Shown here one piece after another: positions 15,981 through 24,957 of a DNA stretch of 64,000 nucleotides. The stretch comes from Pseudomonas soli. GTDB lineage: Bacteria; Pseudomonadota; Gammaproteobacteria; Pseudomonadales; Pseudomonadaceae. A program made the translations under genes and the position numbers. The stretch spans positions 248,001-312,000 of the forward strand of contig NZ_FOEQ01000006.1 in assembly GCF_900110655.1 (NCBI RefSeq). The letters are read 5' to 3'. How positions within the stretch are numbered: the stretch's first letter is position 1; every line of letters begins with the position of its first letter. Under the pieces are notes generated by a model that was not told where the DNA came from, did no database searches, and saw only the letters and a program-made list of their open reading frames with translations.

Positions 15981-18326
15981 GTGACCTCCTACGAAAAACT
16001 GCCAGACAACGCCCCCGCCTCCACCCCTCGCTACAAACCTTATCCCGGCCCCGCCGGCGGCTGGGGCGCGCTGCGCAGCGTGGCCAAGGCCTGGGTGGGC
16101 AGCGACAACGCCCTGAAGAACATCCGCGCCCTGCTCAAGACCAACCAGAACGGCGGCTTCGACTGCCCCGGCTGCGCCTGGGGCGACTCGCCCGAAAGCG
16201 GCATGGTCAAGTTCTGCGAGAACGGCGCCAAGGCGGTCAACTGGGAAGCCACCAAGCGCCGGGTGGATGCCGCGTTCTTCGCCCGCTACAGCGTGAGCGC
16301 GCTGCTGGGGCAGAGCGACTACTGGCTCGAGTACCAGGGCCGACTGACCGAGCCGATGGTCTATGACCCGATCACCGACCGTTACCGGCCGATCGACTGG
16401 GACGCCGCCTTCGCCCTGATCGCCCGGCACCTGAACAACCTGGCAAGCCCCGACCAGGCCGAGTTCTATACATCCGGCCGGGCCAGCAACGAGGCGGCTT
16501 ATCTCTATCAGCTGTTCGTGCGCGCCTACGGCACCAACAATTTCCCCGACTGCTCGAACATGTGCCACGAGGCCAGCGGCGTGGCCTTGGGCCAGAGCGT
16601 CGGCGTGGGCAAGGGCACGGTCACGTACGACGATTTCGAGCACGCCGACACGATCTTCGTCTGGGGCCAGAACCCCGGCACCAACCACCCTCGCATGCTC
16701 GACCCGTTGCGTGACGCGGTGAAACGCGGCGCCCAGGTGGTGTGTGTCAACCCGCTCAAGGAGCGTGGCCTGGAGCGTTTCCAGCACCCGCAGAACCCGT
16801 TGGAGATGCTGACCAACAGCGACCGACCGACCAACACCGCATTCTTCCGCCCGGCGCTGGGCGGCGACATGGCGCTGCTGCGCGGCATGGCCAAGTTCCT
16901 GCTGCAATGGGAGCGTGAGGCCCAGGCCAGCGGCGCGCCGGCGATCTTCGATCATGCCTTCATCGCCGAACACGGCCATGGCGTGGACGAATACCTGGCG
17001 GTGGTCGACGCCACCCCATGGGAACAGATCCAGGCCCAGTCCGGGCTGACCCTGGCCGATATCGAGCTGTCGGCACACATGTACTGCAAAGGCAAACGCG
17101 TGATCATGTGCTGGGCCATGGGCATCACCCAGCACCGCCATTCGGTGCCGACCATCCAGGAAATCGTCAACCTGATGCTGCTGCGCGGCAACCTCGGGGT
17201 ACCGGGCGCCGGCCTGTGCCCGGTGCGCGGCCACAGCAACGTGCAGGGCGACCGCACCATGGGCATCAACGAACGCCCACCGGTGTTGCTGCTCGATGCC
17301 ATCGAAAAACGCTTCGGCTTCCCGGTGCCGCGCCATAACGGCCACAACACCGTCGAGGCCATCCACGCCATGTTGGAAGGCCGGGCCAAGGTGTTCATCG
17401 GTTTAGGCGGCAACTTCGCCCAGGCCACGCCGGACACCGAGCGCACCGCCCAGGCGCTGCGCAACTGCGAGCTGACCGTGCACATCAGCACCAAGCTCAA
17501 CCGCAGCCACCTGATTCATGGCAAACAGGCGTTGATCCTGCCGTGCCTGGGCCGCACCGATATCGACCTGCAGGGCGAAGGCCCGCAGGCGGTGACGGTG
17601 GAGGACTCGTTCAGCATGGTCCACGCCTCCAACGGCCAGCTCAAACCACTGTCCCGACAGATGCGCTCGGAGCCCGCCGTGGTTGCCGGCATCGCCGCCG
17701 CCACCTTGGGCAAGCAGCCAGTGGACTGGCACTGGCTGGTGGCCGACTACGACCGTATCCGCGACCTGATCGCCGACACCATCCCGGGCTTTGCCGACTT
17801 CAACGAGCGTCTGCGCCTGCCCGGCGGCTTCTACCTGGGCAACAGTGCCGGCAGCCGCCAGTGGAAGACCGCCAGCGGCCGCGCCAACTTCAAGGCCAAT
17901 CTGCTACCGGACAGCCTGCTCGACGAGCGCGTGCGTGCCAGCGGCCAGATACCGGACCTGATCATGCAGTCGATGCGCTCGCACGATCAGTACAACACCA
18001 CCATCTATGGCATGGACGATCGTTATCGTGGCGTGCGCGGCCAGCGTGACGTGCTGTTCGTCAACGAGGCCGACATCGTCCGCCTGGGCTTCCAGCCGGG
18101 GCAGAAGGTCGACATTGTGTCGCTCTGGGGCGATGAACATCTGCGCCGGGTGCATGGGTTTACCCTGCTGGCGTTCGACATCCCCGCTGGCCAGGCGGCG
18201 GCCTACTACCCGGAGGTGAACCCGCTGGTGCCGCTGGAGAGCATCGGTGACGGCAGTTACACGCCGACGTCGAAGTTCATCGCCATCAAGTTGGAGCGCG
18301 CGCGGGACGACGGGCGCATCATCTGA
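15981..18326 (+). CDS. FdhF/YdeP-type molybdopterin oxidoreductase
   Basis: This 781-residue alpha-subunit-like protein binds bis-MGD. Family landmarks are 'GGFDCPGCAWGD' (Cys62, Cys65), 'FYTSGRASNEAAYLYQLFVR', and 'DCSNMCHEASG', in which Cys195 aligns by context with the Mo-ligating Cys/Sec of formate dehydrogenase H. 'VWGQNPGTNHPRMLDPL' and 'CPVRGHSNVQGDRTMG' follow. Only two N-terminal cysteines are present instead of the four-Cys [4Fe-4S] motif of true FdhF, which is typical of the YdeP branch. Formate oxidation is therefore not certain. GTG start; no beta or gamma subunit gene nearby. Confidence 0.88.
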   Translation: MTSYEKLPDNAPASTPRYKPYPGPAGGWGALRSVAKAWVGSDNALKNIRALLKTNQNGGFDCPGCAWGDSPESGMVKFCENGAKAVNWEATKRRVDAAFFARYSVSALLGQSDYWLEYQGRLTEPMVYDPITDRYRPIDWDAAFALIARHLNNLASPDQAEFYTSGRASNEAAYLYQLFVRAYGTNNFPDCSNMCHEASGVALGQSVGVGKGTVTYDDFEHADTIFVWGQNPGTNHPRMLDPLRDAVKRGAQVVCVNPLKERGLERFQHPQNPLEMLTNSDRPTNTAFFRPALGGDMALLRGMAKFLLQWEREAQASGAPAIFDHAFIAEHGHGVDEYLAVVDATPWEQIQAQSGLTLADIELSAHMYCKGKRVIMCWAMGITQHRHSVPTIQEIVNLMLLRGNLGVPGAGLCPVRGHSNVQGDRTMGINERPPVLLLDAIEKRFGFPVPRHNGHNTVEAIHAMLEGRAKVFIGLGGNFAQATPDTERTAQALRNCELTVHISTKLNRSHLIHGKQALILPCLGRTDIDLQGEGPQAVTVEDSFSMVHASNGQLKPLSRQMRSEPAVVAGIAAATLGKQPVDWHWLVADYDRIRDLIADTIPGFADFNERLRLPGGFYLGNSAGSRQWKTASGRANFKANLLPDSLLDERVRASGQIPDLIMQSMRSHDQYNTTIYGMDDRYRGVRGQRDVLFVNEADIVRLGFQPGQKVDIVSLWGDEHLRRVHGFTLLAFDIPAGQAAAYYPEVNPLVPLESIGDGSYTPTSKFIAIKLERARDDGRII

Positions 18327-18357
18327 TTCGCGCCCGGCAAAGCTGAACGCCGCCCAC

Positions 18358-18392
18358 AAAAAAGCCCTGTTCCGCAACGGTTCAGGGCTTTG
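18358..18392 (+). terminator. Intrinsic terminator after the molybdo-oxidoreductase gene
   Basis: AAAGCCCTG and CAGGGCTTT pair around a 13-nt loop that also contains a small internal GTTCCGCAACGGTTC arrangement. It lies 30 nt after the stop. The T tail is short (CTTTGT). Confidence 0.7.
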
Positions 18393-18549
18393 TCATAATT
18401 ACCTCAGACAAGCAAAAATCGAGAAAGTTTCATACAAAATTCAATAACTTAGAGAATTGTGTACAACTCGTGCTACTCGTCGGATTCCGATTGCCAGCCG
18501 CTTCGCCGAGCCTCAAATTCCGCTTCGTCATCCCTCTGAGGCTCTCTTG

Positions 18550-19029
18550 ATGAAGAAGTACTCCTCGATTCTGTTGTTGTCTTTTGGTCTGCTCAGCGGC
18601 GTTGCCATGGCAGGCGGCACCACCGAGGCCGGCATTGGCGGCGCATTGGGTGGGGTACTGGGCTCCGTGGTGGGCAACTCCATCGGTGGTAGCACCGGCG
18701 GCGCCATCGGTGCCGGTCTGGGCGGCGCGGCCGGCGGTGCCCTGGGTGCCGACAAGCGCCAGCGCGGCGAAGCGGCCATCGGTGGCGCACTGGGCGCGGC
18801 CGGCGGCAACGTGGTCGGTCGCTCGGTGGGGGGTACCACCGGTAGCTACATCGGTGCGGCGGCCGGCGGCGGCGCTGGTGGGGCACTGGGCAACTACATG
18901 GGCAACAAGGCCGATGAAGACGAGCGCCATGAGTCGCGCCGCTACCGCCGTGACTATGATGATCGCCGCCACTATGACCGTGGCCACCACTACGGTCACC
19001 GCAAACACAAGCGCCACTGGCGCGACTGA
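18550..19029 (+). CDS. Secreted glycine-zipper protein with basic C-terminus
   Basis: This 159-residue protein has a clear signal peptide (Lys-Lys at 2-3, a hydrophobic core, cleavage after 'GVAMA'). The mature part is a long glycine-zipper region of repeated GGxxGxxxG units over about 100 residues, able to form paired membrane or oligomer helices. The tail (from about 120) is highly charged and rich in Asp/Arg/Tyr/His ('RRYRRDYDDRRHYDRGHHY'). Function is unknown; glycine-zipper envelope proteins are often outer-membrane associated. It has a GAGG Shine-Dalgarno and its own terminator, so it appears monocistronic. Confidence 0.85.
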   Translation: MKKYSSILLLSFGLLSGVAMAGGTTEAGIGGALGGVLGSVVGNSIGGSTGGAIGAGLGGAAGGALGADKRQRGEAAIGGALGAAGGNVVGRSVGGTTGSYIGAAAGGGAGGALGNYMGNKADEDERHESRRYRRDYDDRRHYDRGHHYGHRKHKRHWRD

Positions 19030-19053
19030 TCGCCAGGCTTACGCCTGACGCCT

Positions 19054-19084
19054 AAGGCCCTGCCCTCATCGGCAGGGCCTTTTC
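19054..19084 (+). terminator. Intrinsic terminator of the glycine-zipper gene
   Basis: AAGGCCCTGCC / GGCAGGGCCTT stem with a CTCATC loop and a TTTT tail, about 25 nt after the stop. Confidence 0.9.
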
Positions 19085-19238
19085 ATTTGCAGGCACGCCA
19101 AGGGATTAAGGGCCGCCCCGATATGGAGGCCACTAGCCACTAGTTATTATCGCTGTTTTGACCAAGCACAGGACGCAGGGAATGCGCGCGACCTTCACCG
19201 ACTCCATCTGTCTACCCCGGGCCAGGAGAGGCTGAGGA

Positions 19239-20048
19239 ATGCCAAGCCGCCGCCCACCTCTGCTCAGCGAAGCAAGCTTTGCGTCAATACGTCAGCGGGT
19301 AATGCAGGCTACGGGTGTGCAACTGGCCGATGATCGCCGGACCGTGATCGCGACGCGCCTGCACAAGCGCTTGAAGGCTCTCGGCCTGGCTAGCTTCGAG
19401 CATTACCTCGACTTGCTCGACAGCCCACAAGGCACAAACGAGCACGAACAGTTGCTGCGCCTGCTGGTCGCCCGCGACAGTTATTTCTTTCGCGAACATC
19501 GGCATTTCGAATGCCTGGCCTCCTGGCTGGCCGAACTCGACCACCCCGCCCGTCTGTGGAGCGCCGCCTGCGCCACCGGTGAGGAGGCCTGGAGCCTGGC
19601 AATGGTAGCCGCGGAAAAAGCCCGCCACCCCGGTTGGGAGGTGCTGGCCAGTGATTTCGACCCGCAACTGCTGGAAAGCGCAGACAATGGGATCTACGAC
19701 ATTGCCCAGGCCCGTTACTTCCCCGAGGGCTGGCTGACCCGTCACTGCCTGTGCGACGTCGGCAAGATGGCCGGGCGGCTGTGCATCGCTCAGGCTCTGC
19801 GAGAGCGGGTACGCTTCCAGGCCATCAACCTGATCCGCCCCATGCCTGCTTATCTCGGCAGCTTCGACGTCATCCTGCTGCGCAACCTGTTGTCGAGCCT
19901 GGCACCACGCTACAAGAGCGAGGTGCTTCAACACCTGCTGGCACACCTGCGCCCCGGAGGCCTGCTGATCATCGGCCACAGCGAAAGCGTCCATGCGCTG
20001 GGCCTGCCCCTGCGCCCACTACTGCCGTCGGTGTTCGAACGCCTATGA
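19239..20048 (+). CDS. Orphan CheR-like protein methyltransferase
   Basis: This 269-residue protein has the CheR layout: an N-terminal helical domain (1-80), then a SAM-dependent methyltransferase domain. 'DSYFFREHRHFE' corresponds to the CheR T-FFRE segment, 'SAACATGEEAWSLAM' is SAM motif I, 'ASDFDPQLLESA' is motif II, and 'LRPGGLLIIGHSES' is the C-terminal motif. The usual 'CRNVLIYF' is changed to 'LRNLLSSL', a notable divergence near the active site. No chemoreceptor, CheA or CheB is nearby; a LuxR-type response regulator follows 118 nt downstream. The target may be a chemoreceptor encoded elsewhere or another protein. Start chosen at the ATG with GAGG. Confidence 0.82.
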   Translation: MPSRRPPLLSEASFASIRQRVMQATGVQLADDRRTVIATRLHKRLKALGLASFEHYLDLLDSPQGTNEHEQLLRLLVARDSYFFREHRHFECLASWLAELDHPARLWSAACATGEEAWSLAMVAAEKARHPGWEVLASDFDPQLLESADNGIYDIAQARYFPEGWLTRHCLCDVGKMAGRLCIAQALRERVRFQAINLIRPMPAYLGSFDVILLRNLLSSLAPRYKSEVLQHLLAHLRPGGLLIIGHSESVHALGLPLRPLLPSVFERL

Positions 20049-20166
20049 TAAGAGGCACTGCCGCGCCCATCGGCAGACAAGGACTGATCGCGCAGTTGCG
20101 CGGCAGTGCGCTTTCGGATCGAGCAGGCCTGCCGCCCCCCTTCTCTTGCGAAACAGGCCCTAATCC

Positions 20167-20823
20167 ATGCCTTGCCGAATTCTGCTTGCCGATCATTCGC
20201 CCCTCTTCCGCGCTGGCCTACGTGCCCTGCTGGAGCAGAAGAAAGATTTCGTCGTGGTGGGCGACACCGGTGATGCCATGAGTGCCGTGAGCCTGGCCGA
20301 AAAGCTCAAGCCAGATATTGTGGTGCTCGACATGAGCGGCGAGCTGGACAGTCAGCAGGCCCTGCAGGAACTATTCATCCGCGCCCCTGCCAGCCGAGTG
20401 CTGATGTTCTCGTCGCGCTCGGAGCTTGAGCATGTAATGAGCTGCCTGCAGCTCGGCGCCCATGGTTTTCTGCTCAAGAACGCTACGGTGACCGAACTGG
20501 AGCAGGCTCTGCAAACCCTGCGCGGTGGTGGCCAGTACCTGTCTTCAGCGGTACTGCCGATGGTCATCGGCCAGGCTCTCAAACACAGTCGCAAGCGCGT
20601 TGCGAATCAGGTCCAGCCACCACCCCTGACCACTCGCCAGCTGGAAATCCTGCGCCTCATCGCCCGGGGCGAGACCACCCGCTCCATCGCCGACGGCCTG
20701 GGTTTGAGCATCAAGACTGTCGAGGCGCACCGCTCGCAGATCATGCACCGCTTGCAGATCCACGACGTGCCCGGCCTGGTGCTGTTCGCTGTACGCGAAG
20801 GGATCATTCGCCTCAACGATTGA
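20167..20823 (+). CDS. NarL/LuxR-family response regulator
   Basis: This 218-residue regulator has a receiver domain (1-120) with phospho-acceptor Asp55 ('VVLDMSGEL'), Ser81/82 and Lys103. The C-terminal LuxR helix-turn-helix (about 153-215) carries 'LTTRQLEILRLIARGETTRSI' spread over the first two helices and 'LSIKTVEAHRSQIMHRL' in the recognition region. The acidic pocket has only Asp9 ('LLADHSP') where NarL proteins normally have two acidic residues, so phosphorylation might be altered. No sensor kinase is adjacent. The gene end overlaps the convergent thioesterase gene by 11 nt. Confidence 0.88.
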   Translation: MPCRILLADHSPLFRAGLRALLEQKKDFVVVGDTGDAMSAVSLAEKLKPDIVVLDMSGELDSQQALQELFIRAPASRVLMFSSRSELEHVMSCLQLGAHGFLLKNATVTELEQALQTLRGGGQYLSSAVLPMVIGQALKHSRKRVANQVQPPPLTTRQLEILRLIARGETTRSIADGLGLSIKTVEAHRSQIMHRLQIHDVPGLVLFAVREGIIRLND

Positions 20824-21247
20824 GCGACAGCCCGGCGAGGATCAGTTGCAGCGTTTCCGGCAGTGCCGCCGGGCGGCCCGAGGCACGCTCGATGAACACC
20901 TGCACCATGCTGCCCGCCGCACAGGCTTCGGCCTCGCCCGGGCGGAACAGCGCCAGGCGGAACTCAACGGTACTGCCCGCCAGACGGGTCACACCCAGGC
21001 CCACCTCAAGCACGTCGGGAAAGCCAGGCAAGGCGAAGAAATCTGCCGCCGAACTTACAACAAAACCGGCCAGTTCACCGTCGCGCAGGTCCAACTCGGC
21101 CTGTTCGACCAAGAAGGCCTGGATCGCGGTTTCAAAGCAGGCATGCACGGTGGAGCCGGCGAGGTGGCCGTTGTGGTCATTGTCCTGCGGACGGGTGAGG
21201 ATGGGATGGAAATGGGAGAAGGCGGAGCGTTGCGGAGACTCGGTCAT
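20813..21247 (-). CDS. 4HBT-type acyl-CoA thioesterase
   Basis: This 144-residue single hotdog domain has the 4-hydroxybenzoyl-CoA thioesterase catalytic Asp in 'RPQDNDHNGHLAGS' (canonical form: xDxxGHxNN). The substrate is unknown, probably medium or short acyl-CoA. The ATG at 21247 gives the usual N-terminus. An alternative in-frame ATG at 21316 would add 23 polar residues and lies closer to the pckA terminator; neither has a strong Shine-Dalgarno. Confidence 0.82.
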   Translation of the reverse strand: MTESPQRSAFSHFHPILTRPQDNDHNGHLAGSTVHACFETAIQAFLVEQAELDLRDGELAGFVVSSAADFFALPGFPDVLEVGLGVTRLAGSTVEFRLALFRPGEAEACAAGSMVQVFIERASGRPAALPETLQLILAGLSLNR

Positions 21248-21349
21248 GGGGCCATCTGCATTCTGGTGGGTACCCTGCAAGTGAAACAGATTCTGCCGGT
21301 ACTGTATCGCCTCCATCGCAGCTCAAACCCGGTCCTACATCGAATAACG

Positions 21350-21376
21350 AAAAAGCCGCCCCGAGGGGCGGCTTCC
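21350..21376 (-). terminator. Intrinsic terminator of pckA
   Basis: AAGCCGCCCC / GGGGCGGCTT stem with a 3-nt loop and a T5 tail on the minus strand, 20 nt after the pckA stop. Confidence 0.93.
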
Positions 21377-21396
21377 TTATCCGAACCGGCAGCAGC

Positions 21397-22938
21397 TTAC
21401 AGCTGCGGACCAGCGGCCTTGATGGCGTCGGAAACGTCGAACTTCTTGAAGTTCTCGGTGAACAGCGTAGCCAGCCCCTTGGCAGCTTCGTCGTAGGCAG
21501 CCTTGTCAGCCCAGGTGTTGCGGGGGTTGAGCAGCTCGGTCTCGACGCCCGGAACGGCCTTGGGTACGTCCAGGTTGATGATGTCCAGGTGCTCGGTTTC
21601 TGCACCGACCAGCGCGCCGCTCTGGATGGCAGCGATCACACCACGGGTGGTGGGAATGCTGAAGCGCTTGCCAACGCCGTAGCCACCACCGGTCCAGCCA
21701 GTGTTGACCAGGTAGACCTTGGAGCCGAACGCCTTGATGCGCTTGATCAGCAGCTCGGCGTAGACGCCAGCTGGGCGTGGGAAGAACGGTGCGCCGAAGC
21801 AGGTGGAGAAGGTCGACTTGATGCCGCTGCCCGAACCCATTTCGGTGGAACCGACCAGCGCGGTGTAGCCGGACAGGAAGTGGTAGGCCGCCTGCTCGTT
21901 GTTCAGGATCGACACTGGCGGCAGCACGCCGGTCAGGTCGCAGGTCAGGAAGATGACTGCGTTCGGCTCGCCGCCCAGGTTCTTCTCGGAGACCTTGGCC
22001 ACGTGGGTCAGCGGGTAGGCTGCGCGGCTGTTCTGGGTCAGGCTCACGTCGGCGTAGTCGGCGTGCTTGGCATCGTCGATGACGACGTTTTCCAGCACCG
22101 CGCCGTGCTTGATGGCTTTCCAGATGACCGGCTCGTTCTTCTCGGACAGGTCGATGCACTTGGCATAGCAACCGCCCTCGATGTTGAAGACCACGCCTTC
22201 GCCCCAACCGTGCTCGTCGTCACCGATCAGGTAACGGCTTTCATCGGCCGACAGGGTGGTCTTGCCGGTACCGGACAGGCCGAAGAACAGGGTGACGTCA
22301 CCCGCTTCGCCGATGTTGGCGGCGCAGTGCATCGGCAGCACGTCGGCGGCCGGCAGCAGGAAGTTCTGCACCGAGAACATGGCTTTCTTCATTTCACCGG
22401 CGTAACGCATGCCGGCGATCAGCACTTTCTTCTGGGCGAAGTTGATGATCACGCAGCCGTCGGAGTTGGTGCCGTCACGCTCTGGCACGCACTCGAAGTT
22501 GGCGACGTTGAGCACCTGCCATTCATCGCGGCCAGCCGGGTTGTACTGGGCCGGGTTGATGAACAGGCAACGGCCGAACAGGTTCTGCCAGGCGGTCTGG
22601 GTGGTCATCTTGACCGGCAGGTAGTGCTCGGCGGCAGCGCCTACGTGAACGTAGGAAACGAAGTGATCCTGGGCGTTGTTGAACGCCTCGACGCGGTTCC
22701 ACAGGGCATCGAACTTGTCGGCCGGGAACTTGCGGTTGATCGGGCCCCAGCCAATCTGGTCCTGGGTGGAAGGTTCTTCGACGATGAAACGGTCAGCCGG
22801 CGAACGGCCGGTGCGATGACCGGTTTCCACCACCAGCGCGCCGGTATCGGCCAGCACGCCTTCACCGCGGGACAGCGCTTCTTTTACCAGCTCATCGACG
22901 CTCAGGTCGGTGTACACGGTGTTGTTGGCTTGCGTCAT
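21397..22938 (-). CDS. pckA: Phosphoenolpyruvate carboxykinase (ATP)
   Basis: This enzyme converts oxaloacetate and ATP to phosphoenolpyruvate, CO2 and ADP, the first committed step of gluconeogenesis. It is 513 residues with the kinase-1a P-loop '[11 protein letters not shown]' at 220-230, the 'GEVKKAMF'-like '[16 protein letters not shown]' lid region, and '[17 protein letters not shown]'. The ATG at 22938 gives the standard N-terminus; the longer reading from 22974 has no family support. Upstream, a GTAGTT/AACTAC spaced repeat (22982-23003) sits in the promoter region. This complements the dicarboxylate uptake control by dctBD. Confidence 0.97.
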   Translation of the reverse strand: MTQANNTVYTDLSVDELVKEALSRGEGVLADTGALVVETGHRTGRSPADRFIVEEPSTQDQIGWGPINRKFPADKFDALWNRVEAFNNAQDHFVSYVHVGAAAEHYLPVKMTTQTAWQNLFGRCLFINPAQYNPAGRDEWQVLNVANFECVPERDGTNSDGCVIINFAQKKVLIAGMRYAGEMKKAMFSVQNFLLPAADVLPMHCAANIGEAGDVTLFFGLSGTGKTTLSADESRYLIGDDEHGWGEGVVFNIEGGCYAKCIDLSEKNEPVIWKAIKHGAVLENVVIDDAKHADYADVSLTQNSRAAYPLTHVAKVSEKNLGGEPNAVIFLTCDLTGVLPPVSILNNEQAAYHFLSGYTALVGSTEMGSGSGIKSTFSTCFGAPFFPRPAGVYAELLIKRIKAFGSKVYLVNTGWTGGGYGVGKRFSIPTTRGVIAAIQSGALVGAETEHLDIINLDVPKAVPGVETELLNPRNTWADKAAYDEAAKGLATLFTENFKKFDVSDAIKAAGPQL

Positions 22939-23060
22939 GAGATACCCCATCCGGCCCGAGGCCGAGTGCTCCAAACGTTTTGTAGTTGTCTCGAAAAAAC
23001 TACTACAGCGAAAAAAGTGGCCGGATTATGCCAGAAAAGCCCAAAAAAAGTAGGCCCCTC

Positions 23061-23094
23061 CTGTCAGAACTGCGCTTTTGCGCAATTCGACAGG
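23061..23094. promoter_or_regulatory. Stem-loop between hslO and pckA
   Basis: CTGTCAGAACTGCGC and GCGCAATTCGACAG form a near-perfect stem over a TTTT loop (one bulge, one wobble). On the minus strand a run of seven T residues appears about 12 nt beyond the stem. It could be the hslO terminator or a leader structure of pckA. Confidence 0.45.
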
Positions 23095-23117
23095 AATATT
23101 TCCTGTAGTTAACCGTT

Positions 23118-24020
23118 TCAGTGCTGAGTTTCTGACGGCGCCTCAGTGCCACCGCCGGCAAACAATTGCGCGACATCGCTCGCATCGAACAAATAACGTT
23201 CGTTACAAAACTGGCAATCGATCTCGACCTGGCCGCCACATTCGGCCACCAGCGCCTTGGCATCCTGCTCGCCGAGACTGACCAGTGCATTGCCGGAGCG
23301 CTCGCGCGAGCAGCTGCAGCGGAACCGTAGCGGCTGGATATCGAACAGGCGAACCGCGTCCTCGTGGTACAGGCGGTGCAGCACGGTTTCGTTGTCCAGA
23401 CCGAGCAGCTCCTCGATCTTCACGGTGTTGGCCAGGGCCTTGACGTGGGCCCAGCTTTCATCGCGCTCCTCGCTGTCCTTGTGGATCTCGGCCGGCAGTT
23501 GCTGCACCAGCAGGCCACGGGCACGGGCGCCATCGGCGGCCAGCGAGATGCAGGTGTTCACCTGCTGCGACATGACGAAGTAATTGGTGAAGCACTCCGA
23601 CAGGTCCTTGCCGTCCAGTTCGACGGTGCCCTGGTAACGCTGGCCGTTGACAGGAATGATAGTCAGCACCAGGTGACCGCCAGGCATCAGATCGGCAAGG
23701 CTGGCATCCGCCTTGATCTGCTCGGTCTCGTAACGCGCCAAGCCACGGATATCGTGCTCGCTGGTGTACTCGATGGCTAGCAGCGGAACCGGGCCCTGGG
23801 ACTGCGCCTGGAGCACCAGCAACCCGTCGAACTTCAAAGTGCCGACCAGCAGCGCGGCCGCGGCCATCAGTTCACCGAGCAGATGCTTAACCGGCTGCGG
23901 GTAGTCGTGCTTGGCCAGCACCTCGGCATAGCTGCGTTCCAGCACCACCATCTCGCCGCGCACATCGCGGTCATCGAAAAGGAAGCGTTGGGTGAAATCG
24001 GTATCTGGCAAGTCGCTCAT
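23118..24020 (-). CDS. hslO: Redox-regulated chaperone Hsp33
   Basis: Hsp33 is a holdase activated by oxidation and unfolding that protects proteins during hypochlorite or heat-peroxide stress. This 300-residue protein has the zinc-binding redox switch Cys235-x-Cys237 ('RCSCSR') and Cys269-xx-Cys272 ('DCQFCNERY') in its C-terminal domain. It is close to hslR, its usual partner in the E. coli hslR-hslO pair, but here a PAP2 gene of opposite orientation separates the two. Confidence 0.96.
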   Translation of the reverse strand: MSDLPDTDFTQRFLFDDRDVRGEMVVLERSYAEVLAKHDYPQPVKHLLGELMAAAALLVGTLKFDGLLVLQAQSQGPVPLLAIEYTSEHDIRGLARYETEQIKADASLADLMPGGHLVLTIIPVNGQRYQGTVELDGKDLSECFTNYFVMSQQVNTCISLAADGARARGLLVQQLPAEIHKDSEERDESWAHVKALANTVKIEELLGLDNETVLHRLYHEDAVRLFDIQPLRFRCSCSRERSGNALVSLGEQDAKALVAECGGQVEIDCQFCNERYLFDASDVAQLFAGGGTEAPSETQH

Positions 24021-24127
24021 GGTTGTCTGGCTTTCTGAAAATGGTTACAAAATAATTACAGGAGACTGAAAGGTCTGTCGCAGAGCGCTAAAAGGCGCTT
24101 ATTTCCTGCTGGATATCGAGGTATTTT

Positions 24128-24928
24128 ATGGATAATCGACCACTGTTCCAAGCAAGGTGGTCCTGGGGACCTTTGGCAACCTGCACCCTGCTGCCCATCG
24201 CGCTACTGTGTTTCTGGTTGTGGCCCGTTGGCCAGATCCTTTGCCTGACATTCGACGAGTGGCTGTTCCACAGCCTGAATGCGCCGCTGGCCAATAACAC
24301 AAGCTGGCGCTACATATGGACCGTCGGCAGCCTGCGCCCGTTCGACATCGTCGTCGGCCTGATCCTTCTGGCAGTGCTTATTCGTGGTGACTGGGTGTTC
24401 AAGGCAGCCCAGGTCCGCCAGGCCTTCTTCGGCTTTCTGGTCACGCTACTCCTCTTAGTGGTGATTCGCGCGCTGTTTTCCAAGTGGGTGGATGCAGCCG
24501 GTTGGCAACACAAGAGCCCGTCGATGATGTTCGACGACGTGGTGCACCTCAGTGACTACTACCCCAACCTGGAGGCGTCCTGGGAGCTCAAGGACCGATC
24601 GAGCAAGAGTTTCCCGGGGGATCACGCCTCTGTGTTGTTGATCTGGGCACTGTTCATGAGCCTGTTCAGCCGTCGCCTGCTGCAGTACCTGCTGGTGTGG
24701 GGGCTGGCCTTGTTGTTCATGCTGCCGCGCCTGGTCGCCGGCGCTCACTGGGGGCAGGATGACTACATCGGTGGCCTGCTGATGGCAGTGCTGGCGCTAG
24801 GCTGGAGCTGCTATACGCCGCTGGCGGCCAAAGGCAGCGCAGCGTTGCTGCGCTGGACGGGACCGCTGTTCGACCTGCTGGGCAAGCTGCCATTGATCGG
24901 GCGGATGAGCGTGGTTCGCGCCGCCTGA
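24128..24928 (+). CDS. PAP2-family membrane phosphatase, possibly LpxT-like
   Basis: This 266-residue polytopic protein has about six hydrophobic segments. The phosphatase motifs are 'KDRSSKSF' (C1 part), 'SFPGDHAS' at 161-168 (C2, His166), and 'RLVAGAHWGQDD' at 201-212 (C3, His207, Asp211). The active site would face the periplasm. The family includes undecaprenyl-pyrophosphate phosphatases and the lipid A phosphotransferase LpxT; the long C1-C2 region and length fit either. It has GAGG eight bases before the ATG. Confidence 0.8.
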   Translation: MDNRPLFQARWSWGPLATCTLLPIALLCFWLWPVGQILCLTFDEWLFHSLNAPLANNTSWRYIWTVGSLRPFDIVVGLILLAVLIRGDWVFKAAQVRQAFFGFLVTLLLLVVIRALFSKWVDAAGWQHKSPSMMFDDVVHLSDYYPNLEASWELKDRSSKSFPGDHASVLLIWALFMSLFSRRLLQYLLVWGLALLFMLPRLVAGAHWGQDDYIGGLLMAVLALGWSCYTPLAAKGSAALLRWTGPLFDLLGKLPLIGRMSVVRAA

Positions 24929-24937
24929 TCATGACTG

Positions 24938-24954
24938 GGGCCGCTGCGCGGCCC
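24938..24954. terminator. Short GC stem between convergent PAP2 gene and hslR
   Basis: GGGCCGC-TGC-GCGGCCC in the 29-nt gap between two converging genes. There is no T tail, so it is at best a weak or Rho-assisted stop. Confidence 0.4.
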
Positions 24955-24957
24955 TCG

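Noticed and set aside
15921..17366. 481-codon frame antisense to the molybdo-oxidoreductase gene
   Set aside because: The sense strand carries the cofactor-binding motifs; the antisense frame has none.
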